A stretch of 64,000 nucleotides of DNA from Batrachochytrium dendrobatidis JAM81 (Eukaryota; Chytridiomycota; Chytridiomycetes; Rhizophydiales). The notes beneath the pieces are model-generated. The model did no database searches. It worked only from the letters and a program-made list of their open reading frames with translations, and was not told where the DNA came from. The stretch lies in contig NW_006281101.1 of NCBI RefSeq assembly GCF_000203795.2, forward strand, positions 397,279 through 461,278. Reading direction: 5' to 3'. This document shows positions 35,645-47,739 of this stretch, piece after piece. How positions within the stretch are numbered: position 1 is the first letter of the stretch; each line of letters begins with the position of its first letter. The position numbers and the translations under genes were made by a program.

Positions 35645-37927
35645 TCAATTTCTTTTCGGTGCGAGTTTCACTCCATCAGTCGGTGTATATGCTGATTGTG
35701 TAGTAGTTGGTTCTACTAGATCACATGTGTTTTTGAGAACCCCCTGCGACATATTGAATTTATGTTGCTCTTGTGAATTCGATATGATTTCTGGCAAGTG
35801 TGGTGGTTGAATCAACATCTGAGTAAATGAAAAAAAGGAAATGGGCAATTGTAAGCAATAGTGAATTTACAAGTTTTGCCAAGCAAACAAGTTGCATGAA
35901 TATTTTATATAATCGCAGTTACCTTTTGAATCAGTGGCGAATCTTTATGTGTTGCGCCTTGCTTTAGTTTTGTTTTAGAAATCGATTTTGCATTGGTCTA
36001 CATAATATTTGTGTTTAGATTCAGCACCACACATACTCGAATTGCAATCATTGTGCATTGGAAAACATTAAACTTTACCAGTAATTTAGTCCTTGACAAA
36101 GGGTCTTGTGAATGTTCATTTTTGTCGATAGTAGGATTGGCGACACTTGATTGATCTTGACTGGAACAATGCATTGCGTTTTTGATCTGATTGATTTCAA
36201 ATGAGTAATTCATTCTATCATCACTGTTGATCTGTAAGTGTTTTACCTTTGATGTTCTACGCACATTTCCACCCATCTCTTTGGGTTTTACGTTTGATGG
36301 CGGTTTGGGGCATTCAATCTTAGTTGGCTTTGGATTGCCTAAAAGTTTGGTGCAAGGTTTTTGACCAGATTGACCGGGTTGGCCAGTATGGATAAAGTTT
36401 TTTTGTACACTTGTGATATCATCAAACCTTGTTGATCGGTTTCTTTCGTGGTCGTGAGCATCACTTGCAGGTCCATCATGCCTTGATTTTCCAAAAGCCT
36501 GTAATGAATTCAATCCAGTAGCTAAACGCTTCTCATCTAGTAAAACTACCGCCGTTCTATTCATTCAACCCACCCACACGACAATCAAAACAATGCAGCA
36601 TCAGTTCTATTTAAACAACATATACATGCTACACGATCAACATAGTTTTGCAAGAGAGAGCGTCAACTCGACTTACTTTTGAGTGATGAGCTTTTCTGGC
36701 ACAGTACGTTTGGTAATCGCCACACATTCATCTAAATCATACTTTATCTGGTGTTGGACTTGACTTTTTATCAAAGTATGCTTATCTTTTGATCCTTTTG
36801 AAGCAATCGATAGGGCTGGAGTGTTTTGATGGTTCAATGCAACATGATTGGAGTTGGAATGATGTGCGTGAGCGTTATGGGACAGTGGTGTAATAACACT
36901 TGATGTTTCATGTGTACCAAATGCAATATCTGTTCGAGTCGAACTATGGATTGATCGAGCTGGACTTTTTGGGCTATGCAGAGTAGTAATGGGTTTTAAT
37001 GAAACGGAGGCTAAAGGCAGCGTGGCTTTCCATTCAGATTGTCTTGTCTACATGGCAGTCATATAAATACATGTTATACAACCAGCCTTATCCTAATAGC
37101 AGTATTGAAATCATTCCACAACATCAACTTGGCTCGAGTGCTGTAAAAAATACCTTTGATGGAGCGTGATCAATAAGTTTAATTTTTGATGTTCCCGATT
37201 CTCTACACATTGCAATACAATAGAGTTGGATTCGTCACAAATGCAAACATTTCAAATGAATTCAACAATAATAAGTTGAACTTACTTGTGAACAAGTTCG
37301 ACTGCTTTTGCTACCATATCAGATTTTTTTGGGTTGGCAGAAGTATGTTTTGAATGCTCTGTTCTTAAAATATGGGATGATAGAGTTCGTGTAGAAACAG
37401 CTCCTCGTGCCCATGAATCGATGTGTACTGGCTCTGGCTCTATAGATACAAGCCAAATTCAAGCATAGTTTTAAATCTATTCAGTAAACAGAATCTAGAT
37501 TCAATGCAAAACGTATTTGGGCATGGCGTAATGGTTAAACGGATGCCTACCTTCATCTTGCTCCCAGAGTTCTGGGTCAATGTTTCCTGGGTCACGTCGA
37601 AAGAATCTATACTGTAGATGCAATAGCCAATGTATTGCCGTGTATTCATTAGCAACTCATCCTGATAAAAATAGCCATAAAGTATAAACATTCAATAGAA
37701 TAAACTATCCACTCATGACGCATTAACTATTTAAGATGGCTTACATTGACGAGTGAAACGAGAGTATCTCGTGCAAAATTGACAGTATAAGGAAGCACTT
37801 GAACATCAATGTGTTTTTCAAACAGTACATGTTGTGAGCGCTGCAGAATATCTTCAACAAGAGCAAGAGCAAGAGATTCTCCCTCTTCTTGGTCTACCAA
37901 CTGCAACCACTCTTCCTTTGTTGTCAT
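35645..37927 (-). CDS. Conserved protein, possibly C2orf81-like (ciliary lineage)
   Basis: Eight exons: 37927-37745, 37611-37551, 37439-37286, 37202-37154, 37047-36677, 36556-36079, 35997-35923 and 35818-35645; 514 residues, all phases consistent. The N-terminal ~115 residues look folded (EEWLQLVDQEEGESLALALV, ILQRSQHVLFEKHI). They run into YRFFRRDPGNIDPELWEQDE and EPEPVHIDSWARGAVSTR across two introns. An acidic DE-EP.P..DSW.RG motif of this kind is, as I remember it, characteristic of the vertebrate C2orf81 family found in flagellated lineages; I could not check it. The remaining ~390 residues are basic, S/H/K/P-rich and disordered. No catalytic motif is seen. If the assignment holds, CFAP45 would not be the only flagellar gene here. 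Confidence 0.55.
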
Positions 37928-37991
37928 GTACGTATGAATATACAGTCTAGATTGGCAAAATGTTTAGATTCGAAACCCAGCTTGTTTTAAT

Positions 37992-38432
37992 CATATTCAC
38001 GTAAAAGAAACACTTGTATCTATCTTGCAGTCACTATCCTGCTTTGGAATCACCAACAACTAGATATTCGTTGTATTCTTGTACTGCTTTGATGTGCATT
38101 TTCGATTCTTCAATAAACATAATTCAGCCATGGTTTTGAACCAATTGTCTTTTTCTCCACTTTTGGTAGTCATACATTGTACAATCATCATATTTATCCA
38201 TTGCAATACAGATACCAGTTTGACTGTTCTCAACTCTACCAACTTTTGTATTCTAATATCAGATACGTTCGCGCTCTAATTTAAAAAACAATCTTGGAAA
38301 TGCAGTTGCTGTTTCCATGCCAATCACCAAAAGACAGCAAACTAACAAGTTTACAAAACAATGTCCAATGAATCTGGTCAAGATCACTTTAGATTGACTG
38401 TTGAACGCTTGGTTCATTTTGCGTGAATACAG
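37992..38432. repeat. Inverted-repeat element copy F, in the divergent promoter of ATG14
   Basis: Full-length, about 440 bp, reverse orientation relative to copy E. Left terminus catattcacgtaaaag, right terminus cattttgcgtgaatacag. Internal landmarks on the minus strand match the family (gattggcatggaaacagc, agcgcgaacgtat, gattgtacaatgtatgac). It lies between two divergent genes, 64 bp from the start codon of the 35.6-37.9 kb gene and 43 bp from the proposed ATG14 start. Confidence 0.8.
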
Positions 38433-38475
38433 TTGCAATTTTGACTTTATCTGGACTTTCCACAACTGCTGCTGA

Positions 38476-40788
38476 ATGGACTGCTCTATCTGCTGTATAA
38501 ATTCAACCCAGTACTGGTGTGCAGACTGTGTGTATCAACAGTAAGCTACCACATCTTTACTGAGCATTAGACTTTCAGATACCATCCATACTTGTGTTGC
38601 TAAGAGTTGTCAATGCATTACTTTTAATATGAAATGGTGCTAAAAACCAACTGCTACTGGAATTATATCATACCTAGCATTCTCAAGAAATCAGAGATGG
38701 TTTTGAAATATCGGCAGCAAAAGGCAGACTTGATTGCTACCATTGAAGAGCATCTAGCTGCATCTGGAGAATGCATCCAGGAGTTAGTTGGCACAAATCC
38801 TACATCCAACGGATCTATCTCTGCCGAGTATGCTTTGGTACTATCAAGGGTACAGTTGCTGGAAACATTGGTCGCTAATCGAAAAGAAGTCATCCAACAA
38901 CGTAAGCTTAATTTTTTATTCGAATGCCATGACATCCATGCTGATGACATCAAATGGGATCACTTGGAATGTCGCATCGAAATAGTATTCGCTATAGACT
39001 AGTGAAATTAAACCTAATAGGATATGTCATGCTTGATTGATTTGCACTAGTGCGAGAAAAGGTATTGAACATGCAGACCTTGAAACAAACTCGAGCACAG
39101 GATATATTCAATATACAAAAGAGACTGGATGCTATACGACAAAGCAGTATTCAGACCATTCAAACCAATATTCAGCGCACAACAGACTCGTATATTCAGA
39201 TCATCAACAGTATGCTACGACATCGACGCAGATTAGTCAAGGATCTTTTATCAGTGTTTCGGCTACGAAGGGTATTGAGACGGAAATCCGCAGGAATTGG
39301 AAATGACTCTGGATCGGGTAAAAATGAAACTGAAAGATGGAATACAAATGCTATGTCTGCAATGGGATCTACTTCAACATTGTCATCACCCAACACATCC
39401 ACAAATCGAAATCGAGGAAAAGAGAGCAGAAACTCTAATCTAGCAGCTCATATGTCTGCCATAGACGAGGCAGCTGGATCACAAATTGAATACCGCGTTC
39501 TTTTAGTCGGATTCACCATCTACGGAGCCTTGCATTTACTAACAAGTAGGTGCATTCTCTATATTGGACTGGGATCCCAATGCCAGTCTACAGCATTAGT
39601 GACTCATTTTTGATTTATGTTGACTTGTATTTATTATCAGATCAACAGAGAGAAAAATTGAATGCAGTAGTGGGATATGCATTGCAACTGACAATATTTC
39701 TCTCGCAGTACCTAGATATTGTACTTCCTTTTCATACTACCTTTGCAGGAGATCAATCAAGCATCCAACAGTCGTTTGAATCTGAAATAGACCATGGGTA
39801 ATTGTAAAACAGCAGGCCATTGTATAGTTGACAACATACTGATTGAAATCTTATACTTTTGGATTAAAACCATACAAAAACAGCACCAAACCACTGTTCA
39901 CAGACGAAGCAAATACAGAGTCATTTGTGACAGGTTTAGCACTACTTAATTACAACATCGCTTACCTATGCTATACACAAGGAGTCAATATTCCATTTGA
40001 ACGATCTGTAAATCTCTTGGAAAATCTTGCTGCGTGTTGTCAGGCAATAGATCTTGGACGGTATGGACTCGCATTTACCATTCCATTTTACAAATGGTCA
40101 AGAGCTGTAAATGATCCAAAACTGCATTATTTTGAATAACAAACTCATCGTTGTATACTTTGATTTATACCAGAGAGTTTGGACGACCACGAGATACGGC
40201 ATTTACGAAATCGCAGTTGTTTGATTTGGAAGCATCTAGCGTTATTCAACTTCATGCAGCGTGTTGGACAACGGGAAAGCCTTGGGAGCTTGTTAGCCCA
40301 CCTACACATGCAGAAGCGTTGATGGGCGTCAAAGTAGACGAATCTGCCCGCTCCGTATCTTTAAAATCACAGCACTCGAAAGCCAGTTTGGAAGATGTCC
40401 CTGTTCAGCTTGTTGCTTTTGGTGCAGAGCCAACTGAAAATGAGGACAGTGGTGATGCGTGGCATATAGTAGATGAAGATGAAGGAGTCAGTATGCAGAT
40501 TTGATCCGTCGAGTATTTATTAGTCATGGTCAGAAAAGTAGATCAACATTATAGGATTCAGTTTGAATGTAAATGTTACAAAATAAAGGAATCAAGTCTC
40601 AGTTTCGCCTTGCTATCGCACACACATGAGTGCCATCAGATCAGGTTTATATAAGAAGGTAGAACAGGCATTATCATTCATCTTAAGGTGTAGATGAGTT
40701 GGTTCCAAGTAGTGATGATGAACAGATGGCTTTAGATGGGTATACAAGTCGAACCAAAGGGGCATTCTACGCTGCCGAATCACAGTAG
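38476..40788 (+). CDS. ATG14: ATG14 (Barkor-like) autophagy PI3-kinase complex subunit
   Basis: Targets the Vps34-Vps15-Beclin complex to autophagosome sites. Proposed exons: 38476-38540, 38678-38901, 39051-39545, 39641-39797, 39884-40060, 40174-40490 and 40694-40788; 509 residues. The N-terminus (MDCSICCINSTQYWCADC) matches Atg14's cysteine repeats. A coiled coil follows (REKVLNMQTLKQTRAQDIF etc.). The conserved C-terminal half has GYALQLTIFLSQYLDIVLPF and LALLNYNIAYLCYTQGVN, aligning with human YATQLVNILSHILDV and NILYLCFSQHVN. The end of exon 5 at LGR also matches the human SSEHLGR position. Exon 5's acceptor and the last exon (ending YAAESQ) are the weakest calls; without the last intron the protein would stop at 40504. 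Confidence 0.83.
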
Positions 40789-41317
40789 CTCAACTCATAT
40801 CCTACTATGCCTCGTCATCACAATACTACTGCCAACCCATTGCATTCATCCAGAAAACTAGATTTGGCCAGACTAATATCCAACTCCTTAATAAAATGCC
40901 AGATACTGAATCAATGACTCTATAACGATTACAAAATGTGTCATCATTGACTGGATGCATTGTAGTAAAGAGTGGTTGCTATGCATTACCTAGTGTTGTG
41001 TTGGAATGCACTAATCCGTATTAGTGATCTTGATAGAACGATGGATTCAAATACACAGCGCACTGGACTAAAACCAACATGATTTATCAAAGAGTTGGAA
41101 TGTGTGTACTCTTGCAATTCCTTGATATTGAGAGTAAATCCAACAGTAAATTTGGGTTGTCAGTAACACACTTGTGCAGAATCAAATAGAAGTTGCAAAT
41201 CATATAATCTGAACACTCTGCAATCCACACAAGAAAACACCATCAAATGAAAACCAAATTTGTTTTATATGTTTTGGGAAAGTAGATAAAGAAGCGACTA
41301 TGCAATGTGTTGACTTT
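40789..41317. other. Convergent spacer ATG14/orphan membrane protein
   Basis: 529 bp AT-rich. I see no gene, RNA or repeat copy. Confidence 0.5.
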
Positions 41318-41896
41318 TCAAGTAGGTTTTTCGAGTGGTTGATCTTTGTTTTGCAATTCGCTCTTGACTGCGTCCGGTTGCTGATTTTGGTCAAGTAAAG
41401 GATTTCTGGATGACTCGGTAGGTTGATTTGGTTTCTCGAGAGTATCAACATATTCAGTTGGAGTTTGAACAAGTTTTTTGTGCTGGCCTGCCAATGGAAA
41501 ATGGTGGCTCGTATCGACCTTGGACTCGTCAGTATCTTTTACTAGATGATCATTGAGGTGATTGAGCACATCAGATTCATTGTGCCTGTAACTCTCTTGT
41601 TTCTTGACAGCATGCTTGTTTTTTGAATCATAGTCATCCAGCGTGTCAACATGTCCTTGGAAAATATTCTTATCACCAGAGTCATCGTAAAAGTCATTGT
41701 CAGTGTAGAATAGTTCTTTTAGTTTGTTCGCATGGACATCCTTGTTCATGTCTCGATTTTTATACTCGTTTTGCGACACCAGATCCGCTAGTGTAGGCAT
41801 TTGGATACTCTTTACTACATTGACCAAAGACAAGGTGATGATGAATAGAGCCACACTAGCTACTGCAACTATTCGAATTTGTTTTTTTTGAATCAT
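41318..41896 (-). CDS. Small orphan protein with an N-terminal membrane/signal helix
   Basis: Single exon, 192 residues, first ATG. A basic start (MIQKKQIR) is followed by one hydrophobic segment (IVAVASVALFIITLSLVNVV), either a signal anchor or an uncleaved signal peptide. The rest is hydrophilic, D/N/K/H/Q-rich, without cysteines and probably disordered. I recognise no family. Chytrids have many such lineage-specific secreted or surface proteins, so it could be one; equally it could be a poorly conserved membrane protein. The clean N-terminal topology and length argue against chance. Confidence 0.6.
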   Translation of the reverse strand: MIQKKQIRIVAVASVALFIITLSLVNVVKSIQMPTLADLVSQNEYKNRDMNKDVHANKLKELFYTDNDFYDDSGDKNIFQGHVDTLDDYDSKNKHAVKKQESYRHNESDVLNHLNDHLVKDTDESKVDTSHHFPLAGQHKKLVQTPTEYVDTLEKPNQPTESSRNPLLDQNQQPDAVKSELQNKDQPLEKPT

Positions 41897-42513
41897 GCAA
41901 GAGTAATATTCAAGGGTGTGAGATCAAGCCAAGACGATTCGGGAGTTTATAAGATGGCGGAGTTTGCAGCTTGAATTCAATTATTTTGTTTATTGGTTTG
42001 CATTAAACGCCATGCATCTTTGAATACTTTACAAGAGCTTTACCAACTCCGATACAGCACTCAAACGTGTCCAGTGCTTTCAACAAGAATACTGTTCCAT
42101 GGAAATAGTCGAGTGAAGGTTCGAATCCATCTGATCAACTCGTATAATTTTTGGCCAATTCAGATTGGCCAAAAATCGCACAAGTTGAGTTGGAATCATC
42201 TACTGCCATTCTCACCTGAAAACATTCACTACTGGACATTTTGGGTAATCTTCATTTAGCAATCCATCTTGTACCAATTTCTATATCTTTTCAAAAACTC
42301 ATGCATTCACTATCTTGATTGGTACATAGTCAAAGTTTTGTATTTCCAAATAATTATAGACTCGAACTAACGAGTTTAACTCCCAATGATGGGTACTTGA
42401 CAATCAGCTCAGCAATGGTCTTTTGGACATTGCTTGGGTGTTGTCTTGTATCATCCTTGACTATATATATCAAGCAGTCCATATGGTTTTATGATTAAAC
42501 TGCCTATTCATCA
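41897..42513. other. Divergent intergenic region orphan/HAP3
   Basis: 617 bp between divergent starts. The only structured feature is the hairpin at 42147-42176, annotated separately. Confidence 0.5.
42147..42176. repeat. Perfect 13-bp inverted repeat (hairpin)
   Basis: Arms ATTTTTGGCCAAT and ATTGGCCAAAAAT are separated by TCAG. Weaker complementarity continues outward (caact...agttg). It sits in the HAP3 5' region, about 340 bp from the start codon. Note that the arms contain CCAAT/ATTGG, the binding site of the NF-Y complex that HAP3 belongs to. Confidence 0.8.
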
Positions 42514-43277
42514 ATGGCATGCCAGTCCTCTAATATAATGCAATCAATTGTAGCTTGCCATACTCCAGACATGTCAGAAAACGCTCACAGAAGATCAAAG
42601 GATGATGACCATGAGCAAGACCGTTTACTTCCAATAGCCAATGTTGCACGAATCATGAAACGTGGGTTGCCAGAAAATGCCAAAATAGCTAAAGAAGCCA
42701 AAGAATGCATACAAGAATGTGTATCAGAGTTTATCAGTTTTGTTACATCCGAAGGTAAAGAATCATTTGATGATGTCTATGGGAGAATGGCTTATGTTTA
42801 CAAACGTCGAGGACAATATCAGCTAATGAATAACCATTGCTACTTGAACTGGTCATATTAGCAAGCGACAGATGTGCGCAGGAGAAACGCAAGACCATCA
42901 ATGGTGAGGATATTTTGTGGGCAATGCATTCACTTGGGTTTGAAACATATACAGAGACACTCCGAGTGCACTTGCAAAAGTACCGTGAGGTAAGTTGCTG
43001 ATAAAAACATCTGCCACGGAACTGTATAGCAAGTATAATTTAAATGCTAATACTAGAATACTGCTTTGTTTCCGATTGGTAGCATACGGCAAAGTCGGAG
43101 CGAACAAATAAACTAGGAGATTCGGCAGACCTTCAGCAAAATAATGTAACTAGTGGAATGAATATATTGGACCAAGATGCCATTCATCCAAACATGATTG
43201 CAGCATTAGCCCAGGCACATGCCCAAGCGCAAGCACATGCTCATGCTCAAGCAGAGGCCTTTGGGCTGTATCAATAG
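42514..43277 (+). CDS. HAP3: NF-YB/Hap3 CCAAT-binding histone-fold subunit
   Basis: Exons 42514-42754, 42862-42989 and 43083-43277 give 187 residues. The histone-fold core is nearly canonical: [88 protein letters not shown]. With Hap2 and Hap5 homologues it would bind CCAAT boxes. The tail ends in an A/Q/H repeat ([17 protein letters not shown]). Two possible starts exist: 42514 (MACQSSN) or 42571 (MSENAHRR); the longer is given. Introns interrupt the fold at TSE|A and YRE|H. Very secure. Confidence 0.95.
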
Positions 43278-43562
43278 ATTTTTATGGTGAAAATTTATTT
43301 CAAGCATTTAGTACTCGCCTATTGAAGAAACAACATTTGCGGCTGGGCTTATAGGTTATACTTGTAACTGCTGTATTTGCTTAATGGCTAGTAGATTAGA
43401 ATGAAATAATATCAGCAATTTATTTGAATAGCTTATTGTCGTTGTTTAATTAGCCGATCGAATGTAATGATTGCAATATTGGATGTATTTATGAGTGGAT
43501 TGACTCGTGGCAGATGGTAAATACCAGTATTTTGGATTGTATCTTTTTTATCTCCATTCAAC

Positions 43563-44130
43563 CAATCTTGACCGAGTTTACACTTTGACATATAAACTAC
43601 AACCCATGACTGAATTCACAATAGAAACTCGCAAAGTTTACTGCCGTATTCACGTAAATGAAATACTTTATCTTGCATCGACTTGCTTTGCTTGGGAATA
43701 ACCAATAGTCGAATGTTTGTCGTGTTTTTATGCTACATTTGATTCAATAGATTCAATATACAATGTTCACAAACTATGGTTTTGAACTGAATCCGGTTTT
43801 GACAATCATATATTGTACGATCACCAAATCTGAAACCAAGTATCGAGGACTGATTGTTGTTGTTAATACGACTCGACTTTGTTGTATTCTGAATCACGGA
43901 TACGTTTGCAATCTAGTTCAACAACAATGATTGCACATTTAAAAATGCAACAGTTGTTTTGATGCCAATCACCAGAAAACTAGTGAGATGTGTCAGAGTT
44001 CAATAAGCACACTATTGGGCAGTAAATCTAGCAGTTTAAAATGCATTTTGAAATGAATGAATTTAAAAATATCGTGCACGTGATGTATATACAATCATAT
44101 TCATGTAAAATAAAATACTAGGTAAAAATC
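43563..44130. repeat. Inverted-repeat element copy G, inverted partner of copy E, with rearranged end
   Basis: Starting about 80 bp before its left terminus (gccgtattcacgtaaatg, 43643), it matches copy E in reverse complement with few differences through about 44050. The expected final ~42 bp are missing. Instead, after about 45 bp of unrelated sequence, a terminus in the opposite orientation (catattcatgtaaaataaaa, 44095) occurs. It ends just upstream of the TPR gene start. Confidence 0.8.
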
Positions 44131-44161
44131 TCTGGTTTGAATAACAATTTGATCGACTGCA

Positions 44162-45041
44162 ATGAATCGATTGCCAACACAGTACGCTCAAATGGCAGCA
44201 GCCTTGACTTTATCCAAAGTATCAGTTATTTCAACATTTAGAGTGCATGCACTCAAGCGTCAGATTCCTCAGTCTACATCACACATGCAGTTATTCCCAT
44301 CTTACACTCCTTTCAGAGGTAATATACAAAACCAACTGTGTCAATCTATATAATACAAGCTGAATTCAATTGAAAAATTGATTTGTATAGGTCTGACTGC
44401 TACACCATATATTCAAGCTACATCGATTCCACATTCCAAATCATACGAATTATTGACCATCAAAGCCAAAGAGTGGTTCAACACAGGACTGGATTTGTGG
44501 AATAAAGAAGATATAGCAGGTGCAATTGAGGCATTTGAGAAATCTGTGCACTCACAACCGACTAGTGATGCTCATTTTAATCTTGGAAATTGTTTCCACA
44601 TACAAGGTACCAATAAGCTCCAACGAAATGTGGATGAACTCGACTTTGATTTAGCTATTGTTGTCATTATACTGATTGTTTGGTTTAGGTAAACATGATA
44701 AAGCACTTTTGCAATGGAACATGTCGCTGGAGCTTCTTCCTCGTGCAGATGCCCATGTCAATATTGCAAATGTGTATGCCATTATTAAACAGGATTTGGA
44801 AACTGCTACGCCGCATTATGAAGCTGCACTCGAGCTTACCCCAGATGATGGCGAAGTGCACTACAATTATGGTGTCGTGTTGGATGCTTCGTCAAAACTT
44901 GAATTGGCAGTTGAACATTATCAAAAAGCCAGAAAGCTCGGTGTGGAACTGGCAGAAAAGAATCTCAGAAATGTGCTTGCCAAACTGATTGGACAAAAGG
45001 CTAAATTGGCTGAATCGGAAAATACTCCCAAAAAGGAATAA
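44162..45041 (+). CDS. TPR-repeat protein, probably mitochondrial
   Basis: Exons 44162-44318, 44391-44606 and 44689-45041 give 241 residues. The N-terminal ~55 residues are basic and acid-free (MNRLPTQYAQMAAALTLSKV, FRVHALKRQ), fitting a mitochondrial presequence. Three TPR units follow: AKEWFNTGLDLWNKEDIAGA, AHVNIANVYAIIKQDLETAT and EVHYNYGVVLDASSKLELAV. The C-terminus is a basic helix (AKLIGQKAKLAE). Such small TPR proteins act as scaffolds or chaperone adaptors; no specific orthologue is recognised. The promoter region carries the rearranged end of repeat copy G within about 60 bp of the ATG. Confidence 0.78.
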
Positions 45042-45547
45042 ACTTTGATTTTTGAAATGCTCGACTTTATAGCTAAAACACAAGACATGATGCAAAGATA
45101 AATGAAAGAGCTTCAGCAATTATGTATTTTGCAAATGTCAGTAGATTGCTGATTTGAATGGTAGGAGCATCTCTTTTAGCATTTCATCCATACAGTCTGT
45201 ATGCTAATCTAAACCGATCGTGTAATTTTACAAACCGAGTTCATATTTTTAAAATGCAACAACAGCCTGCTTGATGCCATATGAATACTTTCGAAATGAT
45301 CAAAGTTGAATCTTTTATAACCAAACATACTTTTTCTTGTCTTTATCCTCATTGTCGCTAGCTATAAGTATGAATTTGATGTGGTTTAAAATGCTTCAAG
45401 TATTGCTATCAGATTGACATATTTTTCTAATCTAATGGATTCAGCATCTAAAAATTGTCCCTTATTTGACTACAAAACACTATTTTGACAGTATAGAAAT
45501 GCAAAAATAATATTTCATTGTCGTATCGCCATTACAGTATGTTGAGC
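45042..45547. other. Convergent spacer TPR/RGG gene
   Basis: 506 bp AT-rich. Nothing recognisable. Confidence 0.5.
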
Positions 45548-47739
45548 CTAATCCATATCAGCCCAATCAACATACTCATCATTTGCTGGAATCTTTGGAC
45601 GAACGTATGTCGTATCAGTAGATTTTGTTGACTGTGTACTGCTAGTGGAAGCAACAGGTTCACAGGAAGATGTGACAGTAGCAACTACAATCGATGGGGG
45701 ATCGGCTACATTGTGAGATAAACCCCGACTCAACATACTTTCAGATCCCTTCCAAGAAGTGGATGCAGGCTGTCTGGAAGCTATGGTCGACTTTGCAAAT
45801 TGTCTCGAATCGTCACCATGACTATTGCCGTGGTGCACACGATGCTCACGATGATTAAAGTCATGATTGCTGTGACGATTGTCTCGAGCATGGTGACTCC
45901 CACCGTTTCCTCCATACCCTGAGCCATGCCCACCTCCGCGGTTGCTACCTTGCAATCGCCCCCGACCATTTTTATCGGGTGCTCGATTATTCCATTCATG
46001 ATCCGTTTGAAGGGATCTAGAGTCTTGAGACATCCATTTTTGAGTGCTACTAGACTCACCATGTGGAGATCTAGATGAAGCATCTACAGATATAAACAAG
46101 TCTTTTTCCCCAGGGAGTGATTTGGAATGTGCAGTGGATATAGATATCATTTGTCGCTGCCGTTGTTTATGAGACTGATCAATATTGGCTTGGTCAGGTC
46201 GAGGTGGAAGTGCAAGAACTGTTGGAATGGAAAAATCGCCAAGTCGACAAAACTGAGATTTGTCTTGAGACTTTCCACTTGGCATTGTACCATCATGTGT
46301 AGCAGAGGATAATGCTCGATTATGTGTTTTTCTAATGGGTTCTTTACCAGAAGAATGTGGAAGTGATTGTATGCCTACATTGGACCATCCGCTCTGTTTT
46401 GGATGTGCGAATGGCACGCCCCAAGTAGTTCGTTCGTGTGATGTTGATCTTGCACTACGATGAGTCGGAGAGTGTGATGGTGAGCGAGATCTCACTATAG
46501 CATCCGCATTTCTGGCATCGCTGGAGAGATGAGGTGATACTACTAAATTAGTCGTGCGGTTTGGTTGAAGAACGGATGGGCCTAATCGTTTATCAATTGA
46601 CAGCTTACGTTCGTGTTTATAAGTATTGCGGTCATGGTTATAATAATTGTGATTGTCCCAACTACGTACATGGCCGACTGTTTCTGGTGAAGCTCTTCTG
46701 TGCTCACCGCCTCGATCCTCAGTATCACGATGAGTATTGGAATGACTGCCACGACCTCCACTTCGACTGTTTCCATCTCCACGGTTTCTACCCCTGCCTC
46801 TACCGCGACCTTTCCCAGACTTTTCCATTCCACCATTACGGTTATTTCCGTCACGATCAAGACTTGTTCCTGTGCTATTTAAATAGTCATGATCACCATT
46901 AGGATGCTCGTGAAGGCCATAGTGATGGTCTTGATCATGCAAAGTATGATTCTCCTGATCCTGAGCGTGACTATGCTCATTCACTCGGCGTCCTTTATTG
47001 GTACTTTTTGTGCTCTTCTCGTTATGATCTTGCTTACTTTCATGATGGTGGGGCTTTGAAGCAGCTGTATCGGTTGATTCCAAACCCCGCACTGGCGATG
47101 TACTGACATTGGAAATGACTGTCTTGGTAATGCGAGAATTCGCATCATGCTCCCATTCATGCTTTTTAGTTGTTGGATTAGTGGGAATTGAAAACAGCTG
47201 TCGATTGGCTTGTGGCTGTTTTCGTAAAGGGCCTTGCTGTTGTACCGATCTTTTGTCAGACTTTGCCGTTTCCCAGGCATGCTTTACACCAAGACTGGTA
47301 GATTGAAGAATTATAATCAAGACATGATGGAAACAAGAGTAACAATATTAGAAACCGAATGATTTGATAGGGCAGACTAGCACAACACATTCAAAGACAT
47401 TGCTTCCGATGATTAGAATACCATTGAACTGCGTTTTGTTTTAACCAAAACAATCGCACAGTTGATAAACTCCATTTCAAAAGTGTAGACCAAATGGCTT
47501 TAAAGGTCCAAATATCATTGTCTAGATTGTGCTCTATTGCTGCAATAAACTAAAGTTTTATAAACCAACTCAAGATCTTACACAGGAGATGAAATCATCG
47601 AGGCCGGGGTAGGATCAAAACGGGAATTGGCTTCTGGTCCTGAGCGAGTTCCAGAAGACAGAGAAGCATCCTGTTTCTGTCGCATATGTGGTGGTGTATA
47701 CATGCCCCGCTCTGGTCGTTGTTGTCCTCGTTGAGCCAT
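45548..47739 (-). CDS. RGG/RG- and histidine-rich protein, putative RNA-binding
   Basis: Exons 47739-47582 and 47294-45548 give 634 residues. The N-terminus MAQRGQQRPERGMYTPPHMR carries a Y.PPHMR motif also seen in Ded1/DDX3-type and other translation-linked proteins. Two RG-rich boxes are present (GKGRGRGRGRNRGDGNSRSG; RGRLQGSNRGGGHGSGYGG), separated by H/S/D-rich disordered sequence. The protein ends EYVDWADMD, an acidic W-containing tail. There is no RRM, KH or helicase core. RGG boxes commonly bind RNA and are arginine-methylated; that is inference. The ATG at 47739 is the first in frame; the upstream extension starts only at GTG. Family unknown. Confidence 0.72.

Noticed and set aside
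35553..35810. 85-codon plus-strand ORF
   Set aside because: Overlaps antisense to the last exon of the 35.6-37.9 kb gene and shows no family features.
40491..40504. Unspliced ATG14 stop at 40504
   Set aside because: A GTATGC donor just before it joins in frame to a coding-looking exon at 40694. The longer form is preferred, but the short one remains possible.
42119..42129. GGTTCGAATCC, a perfect tRNA T-arm / B-box sequence
   Set aside because: No matching acceptor stem, D-arm or A box lies at the right distance upstream, and the T stem has a mismatch. I do not call a tRNA.
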